From assembly GCA_005888315.1 (NCBI GenBank), contig VAWH01000024.1:1-64000 (forward strand): a stretch of DNA of 64,000 bases. The letters are read 5' to 3'. This document shows, one piece after another, positions 25,399 to 33,716 of this stretch; position 1 is the stretch's first letter, and every line of letters starts with the position of its first letter. A model generated the notes under the pieces. That model did not search any database and was not told where the DNA came from. It worked only from the letters and a program-made list of their open reading frames with translations. The stretch comes from Actinomycetota bacterium (GTDB lineage Bacteria > Actinomycetota > Thermoleophilia > Gaiellales > Gaiellaceae). The position numbers and the translations under genes were made by a program.

Positions 25399-25675
25399 CC
25401 GCGAGTTCCTCTTCGACCCACGCCTGCAGCTCCTCGAGCGCCGCGAGGGACTCCTCGAGCTCGCGGAGCTCGGCGTGCGCGGACCGCTCGTCGGTTCCAC
25501 AGAAGAGGCCGAGCGACTCCAGCCGGTCGACGGTGGCGGCCGAGAGATCATTGCGGGCGCGCCGCTCGATCTTCGCCTGGCGGAGCCGCGAGCGGATCCG
25601 CTCGGCCCGCGCCGACAGCGCCGCCGACTCGCCCGCCAGAGCGTCAGCGTAGACGGCGAGGTCGATCTCGCGCAC
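25382..25675 (-). CDS. Small coiled-coil protein
   Basis: 97 residues, predicted to be almost entirely helical (LSARAERIRSRLRQAKIERRAR and ELRELEESLAALEELQAWVEE), ending AAKNAA. It looks like a cytoplasmic coiled-coil protein; no domain name fits. GTG 25675 has TACCCT exactly 6 nt upstream, which supports both the gene and its start. Convergent overlap with the PAS gene. Confidence 0.62.
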   Translation of the reverse strand: MREIDLAVYADALAGESAALSARAERIRSRLRQAKIERRARNDLSAATVDRLESLGLFCGTDERSAHAELRELEESLAALEELQAWVEEELAAKNAA

Positions 25676-25681
25676 GCTTCG

Positions 25682-25687
25682 AGGGTA
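25682..25687 (-). promoter_or_regulatory. Leaderless -10 box, small coiled-coil protein
   Basis: TACCCT on the minus strand ends exactly 6 nt before GTG 25675. Confidence 0.5.
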
Positions 25688-25708
25688 CGCCGCCGGGCGT
25701 GACGAGAG

Positions 25709-26224
25709 TCAGACGGATGTGCGCCGTTCCAGTGGAAAAGCGGTATGACGGCGCCAGCCCGCGGGTGCGTTTTCGACGAGCCAGGCGCGCTCGACACGTG
25801 CCTGCACGGGGAGTTGCGTGATGAGCTCGCTCTCGATCGCCGCGAGCGTTTCGTCATCTGCCTGCGCCACGGTCGCGTGCGGGACGATCGCGTCGAACTC
25901 ACCACCGTACGGCGGAAACCCCGGGAAGGCATCCGCCAGTGCGTCGGTCATGGCCACGAAGGGCTCGGCCGGTTCCGGCCGCAGGTAGAGGAGCTCCGAA
26001 AATCTCCCCGTCGCCCGAAGCTCGACCGGGAACGGCCCGAAAGCGCCGAGGACCCGCGCGACCGTCTCGAGTCGCTCGTCAGCCGCCGCAGCGTCCGCGA
26101 ACGGGTAGATCAAGGTCACGTGCGGCGGCATGTCCCGTGCCCCATCGCCCGTGTAGCGGCGGCGCCAGTCGCCGATCAGCGGCTCGAGTTCGGGAATCAG
26201 GACGACGAGGGCGGTCTCGGCCAT
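25709..26224 (-). CDS. 2H phosphoesterase (2'-5' RNA ligase family)
   Basis: 171 residues. The two family signatures H-x-T are present as PPHVTLIYPF and IVPHATVAQ, placed about 95 residues apart as expected. The fold acts on cyclic phosphodiesters or 2'-5' linked RNA; the physiological substrate is unknown. I start at ATG 26224 (AETALVVLIPELE). Twelve further in-frame residues upstream are encoded by dispersed-repeat sequence (26238-26295) and look spurious. Confidence 0.8.
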   Translation of the reverse strand: MAETALVVLIPELEPLIGDWRRRYTGDGARDMPPHVTLIYPFADAAAADERLETVARVLGAFGPFPVELRATGRFSELLYLRPEPAEPFVAMTDALADAFPGFPPYGGEFDAIVPHATVAQADDETLAAIESELITQLPVQARVERAWLVENAPAGWRRHTAFPLERRTSV

Positions 26225-26237
26225 GGCGAGTGGAACG

Positions 26238-26295
26238 AAAGTGTGACTCTTCTTCCACAACCGACCGTTGCGGACAGTTCGTGGGGACAGTCCTC
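26238..26295. repeat. Dispersed REP-like repeat, copy 1
   Basis: AAAGTGTGACTCTT (26238-26251), 12 nt, then a 32-nt core at 26264-26295 containing GGACAGTTCGTGGGGACAG. The core recurs reverse-complemented at 57574-57605 with one mismatch, and the 14-nt motif recurs at 57622-57635. The core contains the direct repeat GGACAGT and the palindrome GGACAGTCC-like end. Confidence 0.75.
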
Positions 26296-26333
26296 AAAAG
26301 AAGTGACGCGACGGCCGCGACGGAAAACCCGAA

Positions 26334-27002
26334 CTAGACGCGGCTCGCGGGGCAGAGGTCGTTGACGGCGCAGTCCTCGCAGCGTGGGGCGCGGGCGATG
26401 CAGACGCGGCGGCCGTGCCAGATCAGCAGATGCGGGAAGAGACCCCAGCGCTCGCGCGGCACGAGTCGCTGCAGGTCGCGCTCGATCTTGACCGGATCCT
26501 CCTGCTTCGTCAGCCCCAGCCGTTGCGAGAGCCTGCGCACGTGCGTGTCGACGACTATTCCCTGCGGATCGCCGAGCTCGGCGGCGACGACGTTCGCCGT
26601 CTTGCGCGCCACCCCGGGGAGGCGCACGAGCTCCTCGAGGCTGTGCGGGACCCGACCGCCGAACTCCTCGAGCAGCATCACCATCGTCGCGCGCAGGGCC
26701 CGCGCCTTCTGACGGAAGAAGCCGGTCGCGAAGATGTCCCGCTCGAGCTCCTCCTGCGTGACGGCCAGGTAGTCCTCAGGACGCTTGTACTTCTCGAACA
26801 GCCGCTCCGTGACGCGGTTCACGTTCACGTCCGTCGTCTGCGCCGAGAGCATCACCGAGACGAGCAGCTCGAGCTCGTTCCGAAAGCGGAGCGCGATCGT
26901 CGCCTCCGGGTACTCGGCGGCGAGCCGCTCGACGATCGGCACGATCCGCGCCCGCTTGGGACCGACGCGGCGCCGCGCCTCGTGGACGTAGCTCCGCGGC
27001 AC
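26334..27002 (-). CDS. nth: Endonuclease III (DNA glycosylase/AP lyase)
   Basis: 222 residues. The helix-hairpin-helix LPGVARKTANVV holds the catalytic Lys134, and VDTHV the catalytic Asp152. The iron-sulfur loop is complete: Cys201-x6-Cys208-x2-Cys211-x5-Cys217. The enzyme removes oxidised pyrimidines and nicks abasic sites. GTG 27002 has TAGCTT 8 nt upstream; this box overlaps the addA stop codon, so nth probably has its own promoter in addition to read-through from addBA. Confidence 0.95.
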   Translation of the reverse strand: MPRSYVHEARRRVGPKRARIVPIVERLAAEYPEATIALRFRNELELLVSVMLSAQTTDVNVNRVTERLFEKYKRPEDYLAVTQEELERDIFATGFFRQKARALRATMVMLLEEFGGRVPHSLEELVRLPGVARKTANVVAAELGDPQGIVVDTHVRRLSQRLGLTKQEDPVKIERDLQRLVPRERWGLFPHLLIWHGRRVCIARAPRCEDCAVNDLCPASRV

Positions 27003-27010
27003 GGATGGGG

Positions 27011-27016
27011 AAGCTA
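27011..27016 (-). promoter_or_regulatory. Possible leaderless -10 box, nth
   Basis: TAGCTT on the minus strand ends 8 nt before GTG 27002; its first three bases are the addA stop codon. Confidence 0.4.
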
Positions 27017-30000
27017 ACCGACGGCGATCTCTGCCGGGCTCGACGCCTCGGCCCGCTGATGCAGACGCGGCCCTGCGCAGACGACGTCGAGGGCAGGGCA
27101 GCCGGCACAGATGAACTCGCTCGGCGTCGGGGTGAAGACACCCTCCTGGATCCGAGCGATCGCCTCGGAGAGCTCGGCCTCGAGTCCCGGAAGCTCGGAC
27201 AGGTCGAACGTCGTGCCGACGGCCGGATCGGGCCGCTCCAGGAATTGGTAGACGACCTCGACCTCCTCGAAGCCGGCCCGGAAGCAGGCCAGCGCGTAGA
27301 CGAGCCGCTGGAGACGGTAGTCGCGCTCGATCAGCTCCTCCGGCGACGTCTCCTCGAGGACGTTGGTCTTGTAGTCGACGACGAGGGCACGCCTTCCGTC
27401 ACGGTGGAGGACGTCGAGGCGGCCGTGCAGGAGGACGCCGTCATGCTCGAAGGCGAAGGGCCGCTCGGGCGCCGCGCCCGGAAGCGCGGCGACGCGCGCG
27501 GCCAGCTCCGAGTCGCAGTAGGCGGCCACGAGCCCGGCGATGCGCTCGAGCTCCTCGTCGGTGGCCGCGGGGTAGCGTGCCCGTACGGCTTCCGCAAGAG
27601 CCTCCCGCTCGGGAGGCCGTGGGGCGAGGAGATCGAGTGCTTCGAGCAGGAAATGGACGCTGTCGCCGATCTCGGTCGCGGCTAGCCCCTCGTGCCCCGG
27701 CACAGAGCCCGCGGCGTCGCGCGGACGCATGCCCGCGACCCGCTCGGCGTAATAGCGATACGAGCACGAGTCGTAGAGGGCGAGGGCGCTGTACGAGAGG
27801 CTGCGGACGCGATGCAGCGGAGGCTCCCGGACCGGCTCGAGCGCCGGGAGCTTTGGAGCCACCGGCAGCGCCGGCTCGGCGCCGTTCGAGTCGAAGAGCA
27901 CCAGCTGCCCGGGCTCTGCCGCTTCGGCGGGAGTGGGAACCGGCGCTTCCGGCCGGTAGCGGTCGAGCCGCAGCAGGATCCGCGCCCCTCCGCGCTCGAG
28001 CTCGACCGGCCCGCCGGCGGCCTCGTCGAACGCCGGCAACTCGAGGCGGCCGAGCACCCAACCGATCGGCGTCCGCTCGTCCGCGGCCTTTTCGGGATCG
28101 ATCGAGCCGGCCACGATCAGCCGGTCGACGGCGCGCGTCATCGCGACGTAGTAGAGGCGGCGCCGCTCGGCCTCGGCCTCCTCGCGGCTGGCGGCGCGCA
28201 CCTCCTCGTACGCAGTCGTCGGCTTGCGGACGCCGGTGGCAGGGTCGGCGACGCGGAAGCCGAACCGGCCGTCCGGCAAGGCGAGGATCTCGTCCGCACC
28301 CGGAGCCGCGCGGTCACGGCCGGCGTCGGCGACGACGACCACCTTGAACTCGAGGCCCTTGGCGGCGTGGATCGTCAGCAGCCGGATGACGTCGGCGTCC
28401 TCCTCCTCCGCCACCGCCTCGAGCTCTTTCGCCCCCGCCTCGTCCTGCTCGCGGACGAAGCGGACGAAGCCTTCGATGTCGGCGCCTCGCAGCTCCTCGT
28501 ACGAGCGTGCGAGCCGCGCCAGCTTGCGCAGGTTCGCGTAGCGGCGCCGCCCGTCCCATTGCGCGAGGACGGCAAGGTCGTAGTCGTGCGCGGCGACGAT
28601 CTCTTCGCAGAGCCTCTCGAGCGAGAGCGTGCGCGAGGCGGCGACGAGGCGCTCGAAGCGCTGGCGGAAGGCCTGGAAGAGCCGCTGATCCCGTGGCTCG
28701 AGACCTTCTGGAAGTGTGCGCTCGAGCCCCTTGTAGAGCGGCCGCTTGGACGCAGCGCGGCGCAGGAGAACGAGCGCGTCGTTCGAGACGCCGACCAGCG
28801 GCGAAGCGAGCACGGTCACGAGCGCCTCGTCGTCATAGCGGTTGTGCAGGAGGCGCAGGTAGGCGAGCAGGTCGGCGACCTGCTGCTGACCGAAGTAACC
28901 GCGGCCGGTCGTCCGGTAGGTCGGCAGGCCGAGCTCGCGCAGCTCCTGCTCGTACCACTCGGCGTCGGTCCCCGCGGCGAAGAGCAGGACGATCTCGCCC
29001 GGCTTCGCGGCGCCCGTGTCGACCAGCTCCTTGACCCGCCGGGCGACCGAACGTGCCTCGCCGCGGCGCCAGTGCGTGCCCGTGCCGCTGTAGCTCGCCT
29101 TGTCGGTGACGAGCAGCTCGACCGGTGTTCCGAAGACGGGATCGGGAAAGTCGCCCGAGGCGGCGAGCGACTGGAACTCATGTCCGAAGTCGGAGCCGAA
29201 GAGGTGATTGACCGCGGCCAGGACCTCCGGCCGGGAGCGATAGTTGAGCGTCAGCGGCAGCACCGAGCCCGCCTCCCCGCGCCGCTCCCGGAAGACGTTC
29301 ACGTCGGCGTGGCGGAAGCCGTAGATCGACTGGAACTCGTCGCCGACGAAGAACAGCTCGTCGCCGGCAATCAGGTCGACGAGGTCGCATTGAAGGCGGT
29401 TGGTGTCCTGGAACTCGTCGACCATGACGGCGCGGAAGCGCCAGGCCTCGCGCTGCTTGATCTCCTCGTGTTCGCGCAGCAGGTCGCGCGCGTTGAGCTG
29501 CAGGTCCTCGAAGTCGACGCCGGACTCGCGCTCCTTGGCGCCCGCGTAGGCGCGCGTGAAACCTTCGAGCAGCTCCTGGAGCAGGTCGCGGTCGCGCTTG
29601 GCCAGCTCGTCGAGCGCCGCCTGCTCGACTGCTTTTCGGGCGGCCTCATAGCTCTCGAACCGCTCCCGCGGGCCGCCGCGGGTCGCGAGCTCGGAGAGGT
29701 CGAGCAGGTCTTCCGCCTGCCGGTCGCCCTCGAGCAGCTCGAGCATCCGCGCCGCCTGGGCGCGCTGCTCCTCGTGGCCCTCCTCGTCGACGAGACAGCG
29801 CGCCGCCTCGCGGAGGGCTTCGACCCGCTGTGCCAGCGCCGGACCCTCGCCGAGACGCAGGTCGAGCGGCCTGCCAGCGGCGCGAAGCGTCTCATAGACG
29901 CCGGTCAGCATCCGCCGCAGGCCGCCGGCGCCGTACGTCGCGAGGAGCCGCAGGCGGCGCGGGTCGTCGCCCGCGCAGAACTCGCCGAGCGCCTCCTCGA

Positions 30001-30448
30001 ACGCCTCGCCGCGCAGCACCCGCGCCTGGCTGTCGTCGAGGACGCGGAAGCGGGGGTCGAGCCCCGCCGCGAACGGATAGGTCTTCAGCAGCCGGTGGCA
30101 GAAGCCGTGGATCGTCGAGATCCAGGCGCCGTCGAGCTCGCGCGCGAGGTCGTCCCGCCCGCGGTCGAGCAGCTCGCGCCGGATGCGCCCGCGCAGCTCC
30201 CCCGCGGCGCGCTCGGTGTACGTGATCACGAGCACGGAGCCGACGTCGAGCCCCTCGTCGCAGACCGCGTTCGCGAATCGCTCGACGAGGACGAGGGTCT
30301 TGCCGGTGCCGGCGCCGGCGGAGACGAAGACATGGCCGCGGGCCTCGATCGCCGCGCGCTGCTCCGGATTTATCCGCGAAAAATGCTGGGCATTTTCCGC
30401 GGGGCCGGCATGTCCCTTCACTTCGCTCGGGAGACTCGAGTTTTTCAT
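27014..30448 (-). CDS. addA: AddA-like helicase-nuclease (UvrD family)
   Basis: 1144 residues. Helicase motifs: Walker A GAGTGKT (45-51), motif II DEFQDTNR, QSIYGFRHAD, and TIHAAKGLEFKVV. The C-terminus has a PD-(D/E)XK nuclease (GRLDVLHRDGRRALVVDYKT). With AddB it resects double-strand breaks for RecA. ATG 30448 overlaps the addB stop as ATGA and has AGGAG upstream. Oddity: residues ~17-28 (AGPAENAQHFSR) are encoded by a 29-nt palindrome that recurs at 37846-37875, so a palindromic element appears to lie inside the coding region. Confidence 0.9.
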   Translation of the reverse strand: MKNSSLPSEVKGHAGPAENAQHFSRINPEQRAAIEARGHVFVSAGAGTGKTLVLVERFANAVCDEGLDVGSVLVITYTERAAGELRGRIRRELLDRGRDDLARELDGAWISTIHGFCHRLLKTYPFAAGLDPRFRVLDDSQARVLRGEAFEEALGEFCAGDDPRRLRLLATYGAGGLRRMLTGVYETLRAAGRPLDLRLGEGPALAQRVEALREAARCLVDEEGHEEQRAQAARMLELLEGDRQAEDLLDLSELATRGGPRERFESYEAARKAVEQAALDELAKRDRDLLQELLEGFTRAYAGAKERESGVDFEDLQLNARDLLREHEEIKQREAWRFRAVMVDEFQDTNRLQCDLVDLIAGDELFFVGDEFQSIYGFRHADVNVFRERRGEAGSVLPLTLNYRSRPEVLAAVNHLFGSDFGHEFQSLAASGDFPDPVFGTPVELLVTDKASYSGTGTHWRRGEARSVARRVKELVDTGAAKPGEIVLLFAAGTDAEWYEQELRELGLPTYRTTGRGYFGQQQVADLLAYLRLLHNRYDDEALVTVLASPLVGVSNDALVLLRRAASKRPLYKGLERTLPEGLEPRDQRLFQAFRQRFERLVAASRTLSLERLCEEIVAAHDYDLAVLAQWDGRRRYANLRKLARLARSYEELRGADIEGFVRFVREQDEAGAKELEAVAEEEDADVIRLLTIHAAKGLEFKVVVVADAGRDRAAPGADEILALPDGRFGFRVADPATGVRKPTTAYEEVRAASREEAEAERRRLYYVAMTRAVDRLIVAGSIDPEKAADERTPIGWVLGRLELPAFDEAAGGPVELERGGARILLRLDRYRPEAPVPTPAEAAEPGQLVLFDSNGAEPALPVAPKLPALEPVREPPLHRVRSLSYSALALYDSCSYRYYAERVAGMRPRDAAGSVPGHEGLAATEIGDSVHFLLEALDLLAPRPPEREALAEAVRARYPAATDEELERIAGLVAAYCDSELAARVAALPGAAPERPFAFEHDGVLLHGRLDVLHRDGRRALVVDYKTNVLEETSPEELIERDYRLQRLVYALACFRAGFEEVEVVYQFLERPDPAVGTTFDLSELPGLEAELSEAIARIQEGVFTPTPSEFICAGCPALDVVCAGPRLHQRAEASSPAEIAVG
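30374..30402. repeat. Palindromic repeat inside addA, copy 1
   Basis: Arms 30374-30386 (CCGCGAAAAATGC) and 30390-30402 (GCATTTTCCGCGG) pair over 13 positions with one mismatch around a TGG loop. A second copy is at 37846-37875. On the addA strand it encodes ENAQHFSR. Confidence 0.8.
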
Positions 30449-33384
30449 GGTCTCCTCACCCGGCACATGCGCCAGAGCTCGCACCAGGGCGGGCAGTCGC
30501 CGCCCTTCGGGTCGTGCCGGACATCGCCGTCGCGGATCCGTTCGACGAAGCCGCGCGCGAGCTCGCCGGCGCGGTCGACCTGGCCCCAGAACGCCTCCTC
30601 GTCGAGGTAGTCGTTGCGCGAAAAGCCCGGGACGCCGTCCTCTTTCGCCTCGGCGCGCAGCAGCCCGCGTGCGTCACGCTTGCCTGAGAGGGCACGGTAG
30701 ATCCCGCCGAGAGGCTCCACGCCCACGAGGTCGCGCAGGACGAGCATGTAGAGCGGGATCTGCAGCTTCAGCTCGGACTCGATCTGCGCCGCTGAATGCG
30801 CGGTCTTGCCCGACTTGTAGTCCTGGACGATCCCGCGGGCGCTGAAGGGGTCGAGATCGATCCGGTCGATCTTTCCCGAGAGCGTGAACGTGCCGAGATC
30901 GAGACCGCGCTGGAGCTCCTGGGCCGAGCGCTCCGAGCCGAACGAAACCTCGAACCGCCGCGGCACCAGCTGCAGCTCCGAGGCGGCCTCGTCGCGGAGG
31001 AAAGCCTCGAGGTCGCGGAGCAACCCCTGCTCGAGCTCCCGCCGCTGCAGGTCGGTCAGCTCCATCCGGACGCCCGCCATCGCCTCGGCGAGGCACTCGC
31101 GCACGAACTCGAGCGCGTCGTCGAGCTGTTCGGGCCCGAGCTTTTCGACGCCGAGCCGCTTCGGGACACCGGCGAAGAACTTGTGCAGGGCACTATGAGC
31201 GACCTGGCCGCGGAGGCGCGGGTCGACGACCTGGTCGATCGTGCGCGGCCCGATCAGCCGATCGACGAACCAGATCGACGAGCAGTCGGCGAAGGTCTCC
31301 AGCTCGGTGACGCCGAAGCTCGTCTTCGCGCGGAGCTCCTCGAGGACGAGCGGGTGAGTCAGGCGGGTCGGACGCTCGAAGGCCCGTAACGCACGGTCGA
31401 GCCGCCGCTCCCAGCCGTTCGCCTGCGCCAGAGAGCGGCTCGCGCCTTCGTCGAGAGCCGCCAGCGAAGCGACTGCGCGCAGTCGTTCGCGCTCGGTCGG
31501 CGCCTGCTCGACCGGCCAGGTGAGCGCGGAGAGCGGCCGCCGCGTCGTCGTGCGGCGCACCTCGTCCTCCGAGAAGAGGTCGCGAACCTCGTCCCAGAAC
31601 GGGCTTGCCTCGCGCGGGCCGCCCTCGTCGTTTGCCGCCTCGCGCACGAGGTACAGCCGCCGCGTCGCGCGCGTGCAGGCCGTGTAGAAGAGGTAGCGGT
31701 CGCGCGCCACGGCGTCCGGCTTCGCGAGCCGCGAGCGGCGCAGACGCGAGTCGAGCTCGCGAGCGGTCTCCTCGTCGAGGAACGGCGACGTCTCGCCGCG
31801 CCGCGGCAGCGTTCCCTCCTCGAGGCCAAGCACGAAGACGACCTCGTAACGGCGCGTGCGCGCGCGCAGGAGATCGACGACGTCGACCCGCCCGGCTTCT
31901 CCCGCGCCGGCCGCGCGCACGGAAACGCGTTCAACGGCTGCGACGATCTCGTCGGGAGTCAGCGAGCCGCCGAGAGCGAGCCAGCCCTCGAGCTCGTCGA
32001 CGAGCCGGGTCAGGGCCTCGAAGGCGCGCAGATCCTGGCGGGATTCCTCGCCGACCGGCGGGGACTCGAGCCCGTGGGCGGCGCGGAGCATGAAGCGGGA
32101 GAGGTCGCGCAGCGCCGCGAGCGGCGTCTGCGCCTTGCGGAGGAGCTCGAGCGGGGGGAGCGGGTGTCCGTCGCGGAGCCGCATCGTCTCCTCTTCCGTC
32201 CGCTCGCCGGTCTCGACGGCGCGGCCCCGGAGCCGACCTTCGATCCAATCGACGCTCGCGCGGGCGAGACCCGAGTAGGGGGAGCGCAGGAACCCGTACA
32301 GCATTCCGCGGCCGCCGCCCTGCCAGGCGAATCGAAGCAGCGAGAGCAGGGCGCGCCCGAACTCGGTCTGATCGAAGCGGATCCGACCTTCGATCGCATA
32401 CGGCACACCGAGGGAGCCGAGCGCGGTCTCGAGCGGCGCGCGGTAGCGCTCGACGCGCGGACAGACGAGTGCGATCTCCTCCGGCGGGGTTCCGCTGCGG
32501 ATCAGCGCGAGCAACTCTTCGGCGACTCGCTCGAGAACGCCGCGTCGGCCGGCGCCCTCGAAGAAGCGGAGGGCGCCGTCCAGCGCGACGCCGCGCTCGT
32601 CGGGATCGCGCTCGTCCGAGAAGAGCGACCGCTCGAGGTGCGCGAGCGCCGGAGGCCGGACCTCGGGCCGCGGCGGTAGCTCCTCGATCCGCGGCCGCGC
32701 AAGCGAGGACAGGTCGGCGGCCGTGCGCTCCAGCGACGCGAAGGCCGGGCGTCCCGGCTCGTACGGGAGCGAGACCGTGACCTCAGCGCGGCCGGCGAGC
32801 GCCTCGAGCAGCGCCCACTGCGCACCGGTCAGATCCTCGAAGCCGTATGCGAACACGGGGCGTCTCTCCCACGCTCCGAGCTCGCCGGCGAGCCGTTCCG
32901 CCGCCGCTCGCCGCTCGAGGTCGCGATCCCAGAGCCCGAGGCGGTCGAGTTCCGCGCGGTACTCGGCGTAGAGCCCGGCGAGATCTCCCTCAAGCTCCCC
33001 CGGGTCGACGAGCCCGGACTCGAGCTCGCCGAGGGCGGACGAAAGCGCGTCGGCGAAGCCGGCGAAGCGCGCCGACCGCGTCCAGCCGTTCAGGCGCGCT
33101 TCGCCGAGCGCGCGCCGGACGATCAGGGCGCGCTGCGCGTCTGTCGCGACGGGGCGGTGCTCGCCGCCGTCTCGCGCGAGCCGTCTGAAAAGGTCGTCGA
33201 ACGTCCCGATCTCGCCGCCGAGCAAGGCTCCGCTCGACGCCAGGAGCTCGCGCTCGACTCGGTCGACGTCCGACCGGTTCGGCACGATCAAGAACGGCTC
33301 GTCTGCAAGCGCCGACAGGTAGCGCTCGAGCAAGAGCGCCACCTTGCCCGCATTCGCGGGCCCCGCAAGCAGCGTGAGGGCCAT
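30445..33384 (-). CDS. addB: AddB-like nuclease/helicase-related subunit
   Basis: 979 residues. It begins with a degenerate nucleotide loop (AGPANAGK) and inactivated helicase-like domains. It ends in a RecB-type nuclease: AHSALHKFF, GKIDRIDLD, VQDYKSGK. Four Cys frame the nuclease as in iron-sulfur AddB proteins: one in TFADCSSIW and three in DCPPWCELWRMC near the C-terminus. It partners AddA in double-strand break resection. ATG 33384 has TAGGAT exactly 6 nt upstream, so the addBA message appears leaderless. No LexA box is seen. Confidence 0.85.
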   Translation of the reverse strand: MALTLLAGPANAGKVALLLERYLSALADEPFLIVPNRSDVDRVERELLASSGALLGGEIGTFDDLFRRLARDGGEHRPVATDAQRALIVRRALGEARLNGWTRSARFAGFADALSSALGELESGLVDPGELEGDLAGLYAEYRAELDRLGLWDRDLERRAAAERLAGELGAWERRPVFAYGFEDLTGAQWALLEALAGRAEVTVSLPYEPGRPAFASLERTAADLSSLARPRIEELPPRPEVRPPALAHLERSLFSDERDPDERGVALDGALRFFEGAGRRGVLERVAEELLALIRSGTPPEEIALVCPRVERYRAPLETALGSLGVPYAIEGRIRFDQTEFGRALLSLLRFAWQGGGRGMLYGFLRSPYSGLARASVDWIEGRLRGRAVETGERTEEETMRLRDGHPLPPLELLRKAQTPLAALRDLSRFMLRAAHGLESPPVGEESRQDLRAFEALTRLVDELEGWLALGGSLTPDEIVAAVERVSVRAAGAGEAGRVDVVDLLRARTRRYEVVFVLGLEEGTLPRRGETSPFLDEETARELDSRLRRSRLAKPDAVARDRYLFYTACTRATRRLYLVREAANDEGGPREASPFWDEVRDLFSEDEVRRTTTRRPLSALTWPVEQAPTERERLRAVASLAALDEGASRSLAQANGWERRLDRALRAFERPTRLTHPLVLEELRAKTSFGVTELETFADCSSIWFVDRLIGPRTIDQVVDPRLRGQVAHSALHKFFAGVPKRLGVEKLGPEQLDDALEFVRECLAEAMAGVRMELTDLQRRELEQGLLRDLEAFLRDEAASELQLVPRRFEVSFGSERSAQELQRGLDLGTFTLSGKIDRIDLDPFSARGIVQDYKSGKTAHSAAQIESELKLQIPLYMLVLRDLVGVEPLGGIYRALSGKRDARGLLRAEAKEDGVPGFSRNDYLDEEAFWGQVDRAGELARGFVERIRDGDVRHDPKGGDCPPWCELWRMCRVRRP

Positions 33385-33390
33385 CGGCCC

Positions 33391-33396
33391 ATCCTA
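33391..33396 (-). promoter_or_regulatory. Leaderless -10 box, addB
   Basis: TAGGAT on the minus strand ends exactly 6 nt before ATG 33384. Confidence 0.5.
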
Positions 33397-33459
33397 GTCC
33401 CGCCGTCAGACGGGATTTTTGTGGTTTTTCTCGCTTAGAGCGAGGTAGCCGGGCGCGGC

Positions 33460-33657
33460 TTACGCGGCGACGGATTTGGGCCGGCGGCCGCGGCGCGCCG
33501 CGGCATGGCCCGGCATCCCGCCGGCGCAGTTGTCGCAGAGATCGGCCTGTTTCGAGCCGCGACGCGCATCGGAATAGTTGATCCGCATCGACGCGCCCTT
33601 ACCTTCGTCGATTTCATTGCCGCAGTTGTCACAGACGAGCACAGTCTTACGAGCCAC
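33460..33657 (-). CDS. Small zinc-ribbon protein with basic tail
   Basis: 65 residues. Two CxxC pairs (LVCDNCGNE and LCDNCAGG) form a zinc ribbon. The basic C-terminus (ARRGRRPKSVAA) resembles an AT-hook core, so nucleic acid binding is plausible. GTG 33657 has an ideal AAGGAGGA site 7 nt upstream, showing that this is a real and well-translated gene. Function unknown. Similar small Cys4 proteins are common in high-GC actinobacteria. Confidence 0.75.
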   Translation of the reverse strand: MARKTVLVCDNCGNEIDEGKGASMRINYSDARRGSKQADLCDNCAGGMPGHAAARRGRRPKSVAA

Positions 33658-33716
33658 GATTCGTCCTCCTTTTTCGCCAGGGAAGCAGGGAAGCCAGTCG
33701 AGACGCAAGTGCGATT

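Noticed and set aside
26225-26260. N-terminal extension of the 2H phosphoesterase
   Set aside because: The extra residues come from REP-like repeat sequence, and the conserved protein starts at ATG 26224.
33398-33422. TCCCG/CGGGA hairpin followed by TTTTT on the plus strand upstream of addB
   Set aside because: No plus-strand gene precedes it, and the stem is only 5 bp; it is probably chance in the addB promoter region.
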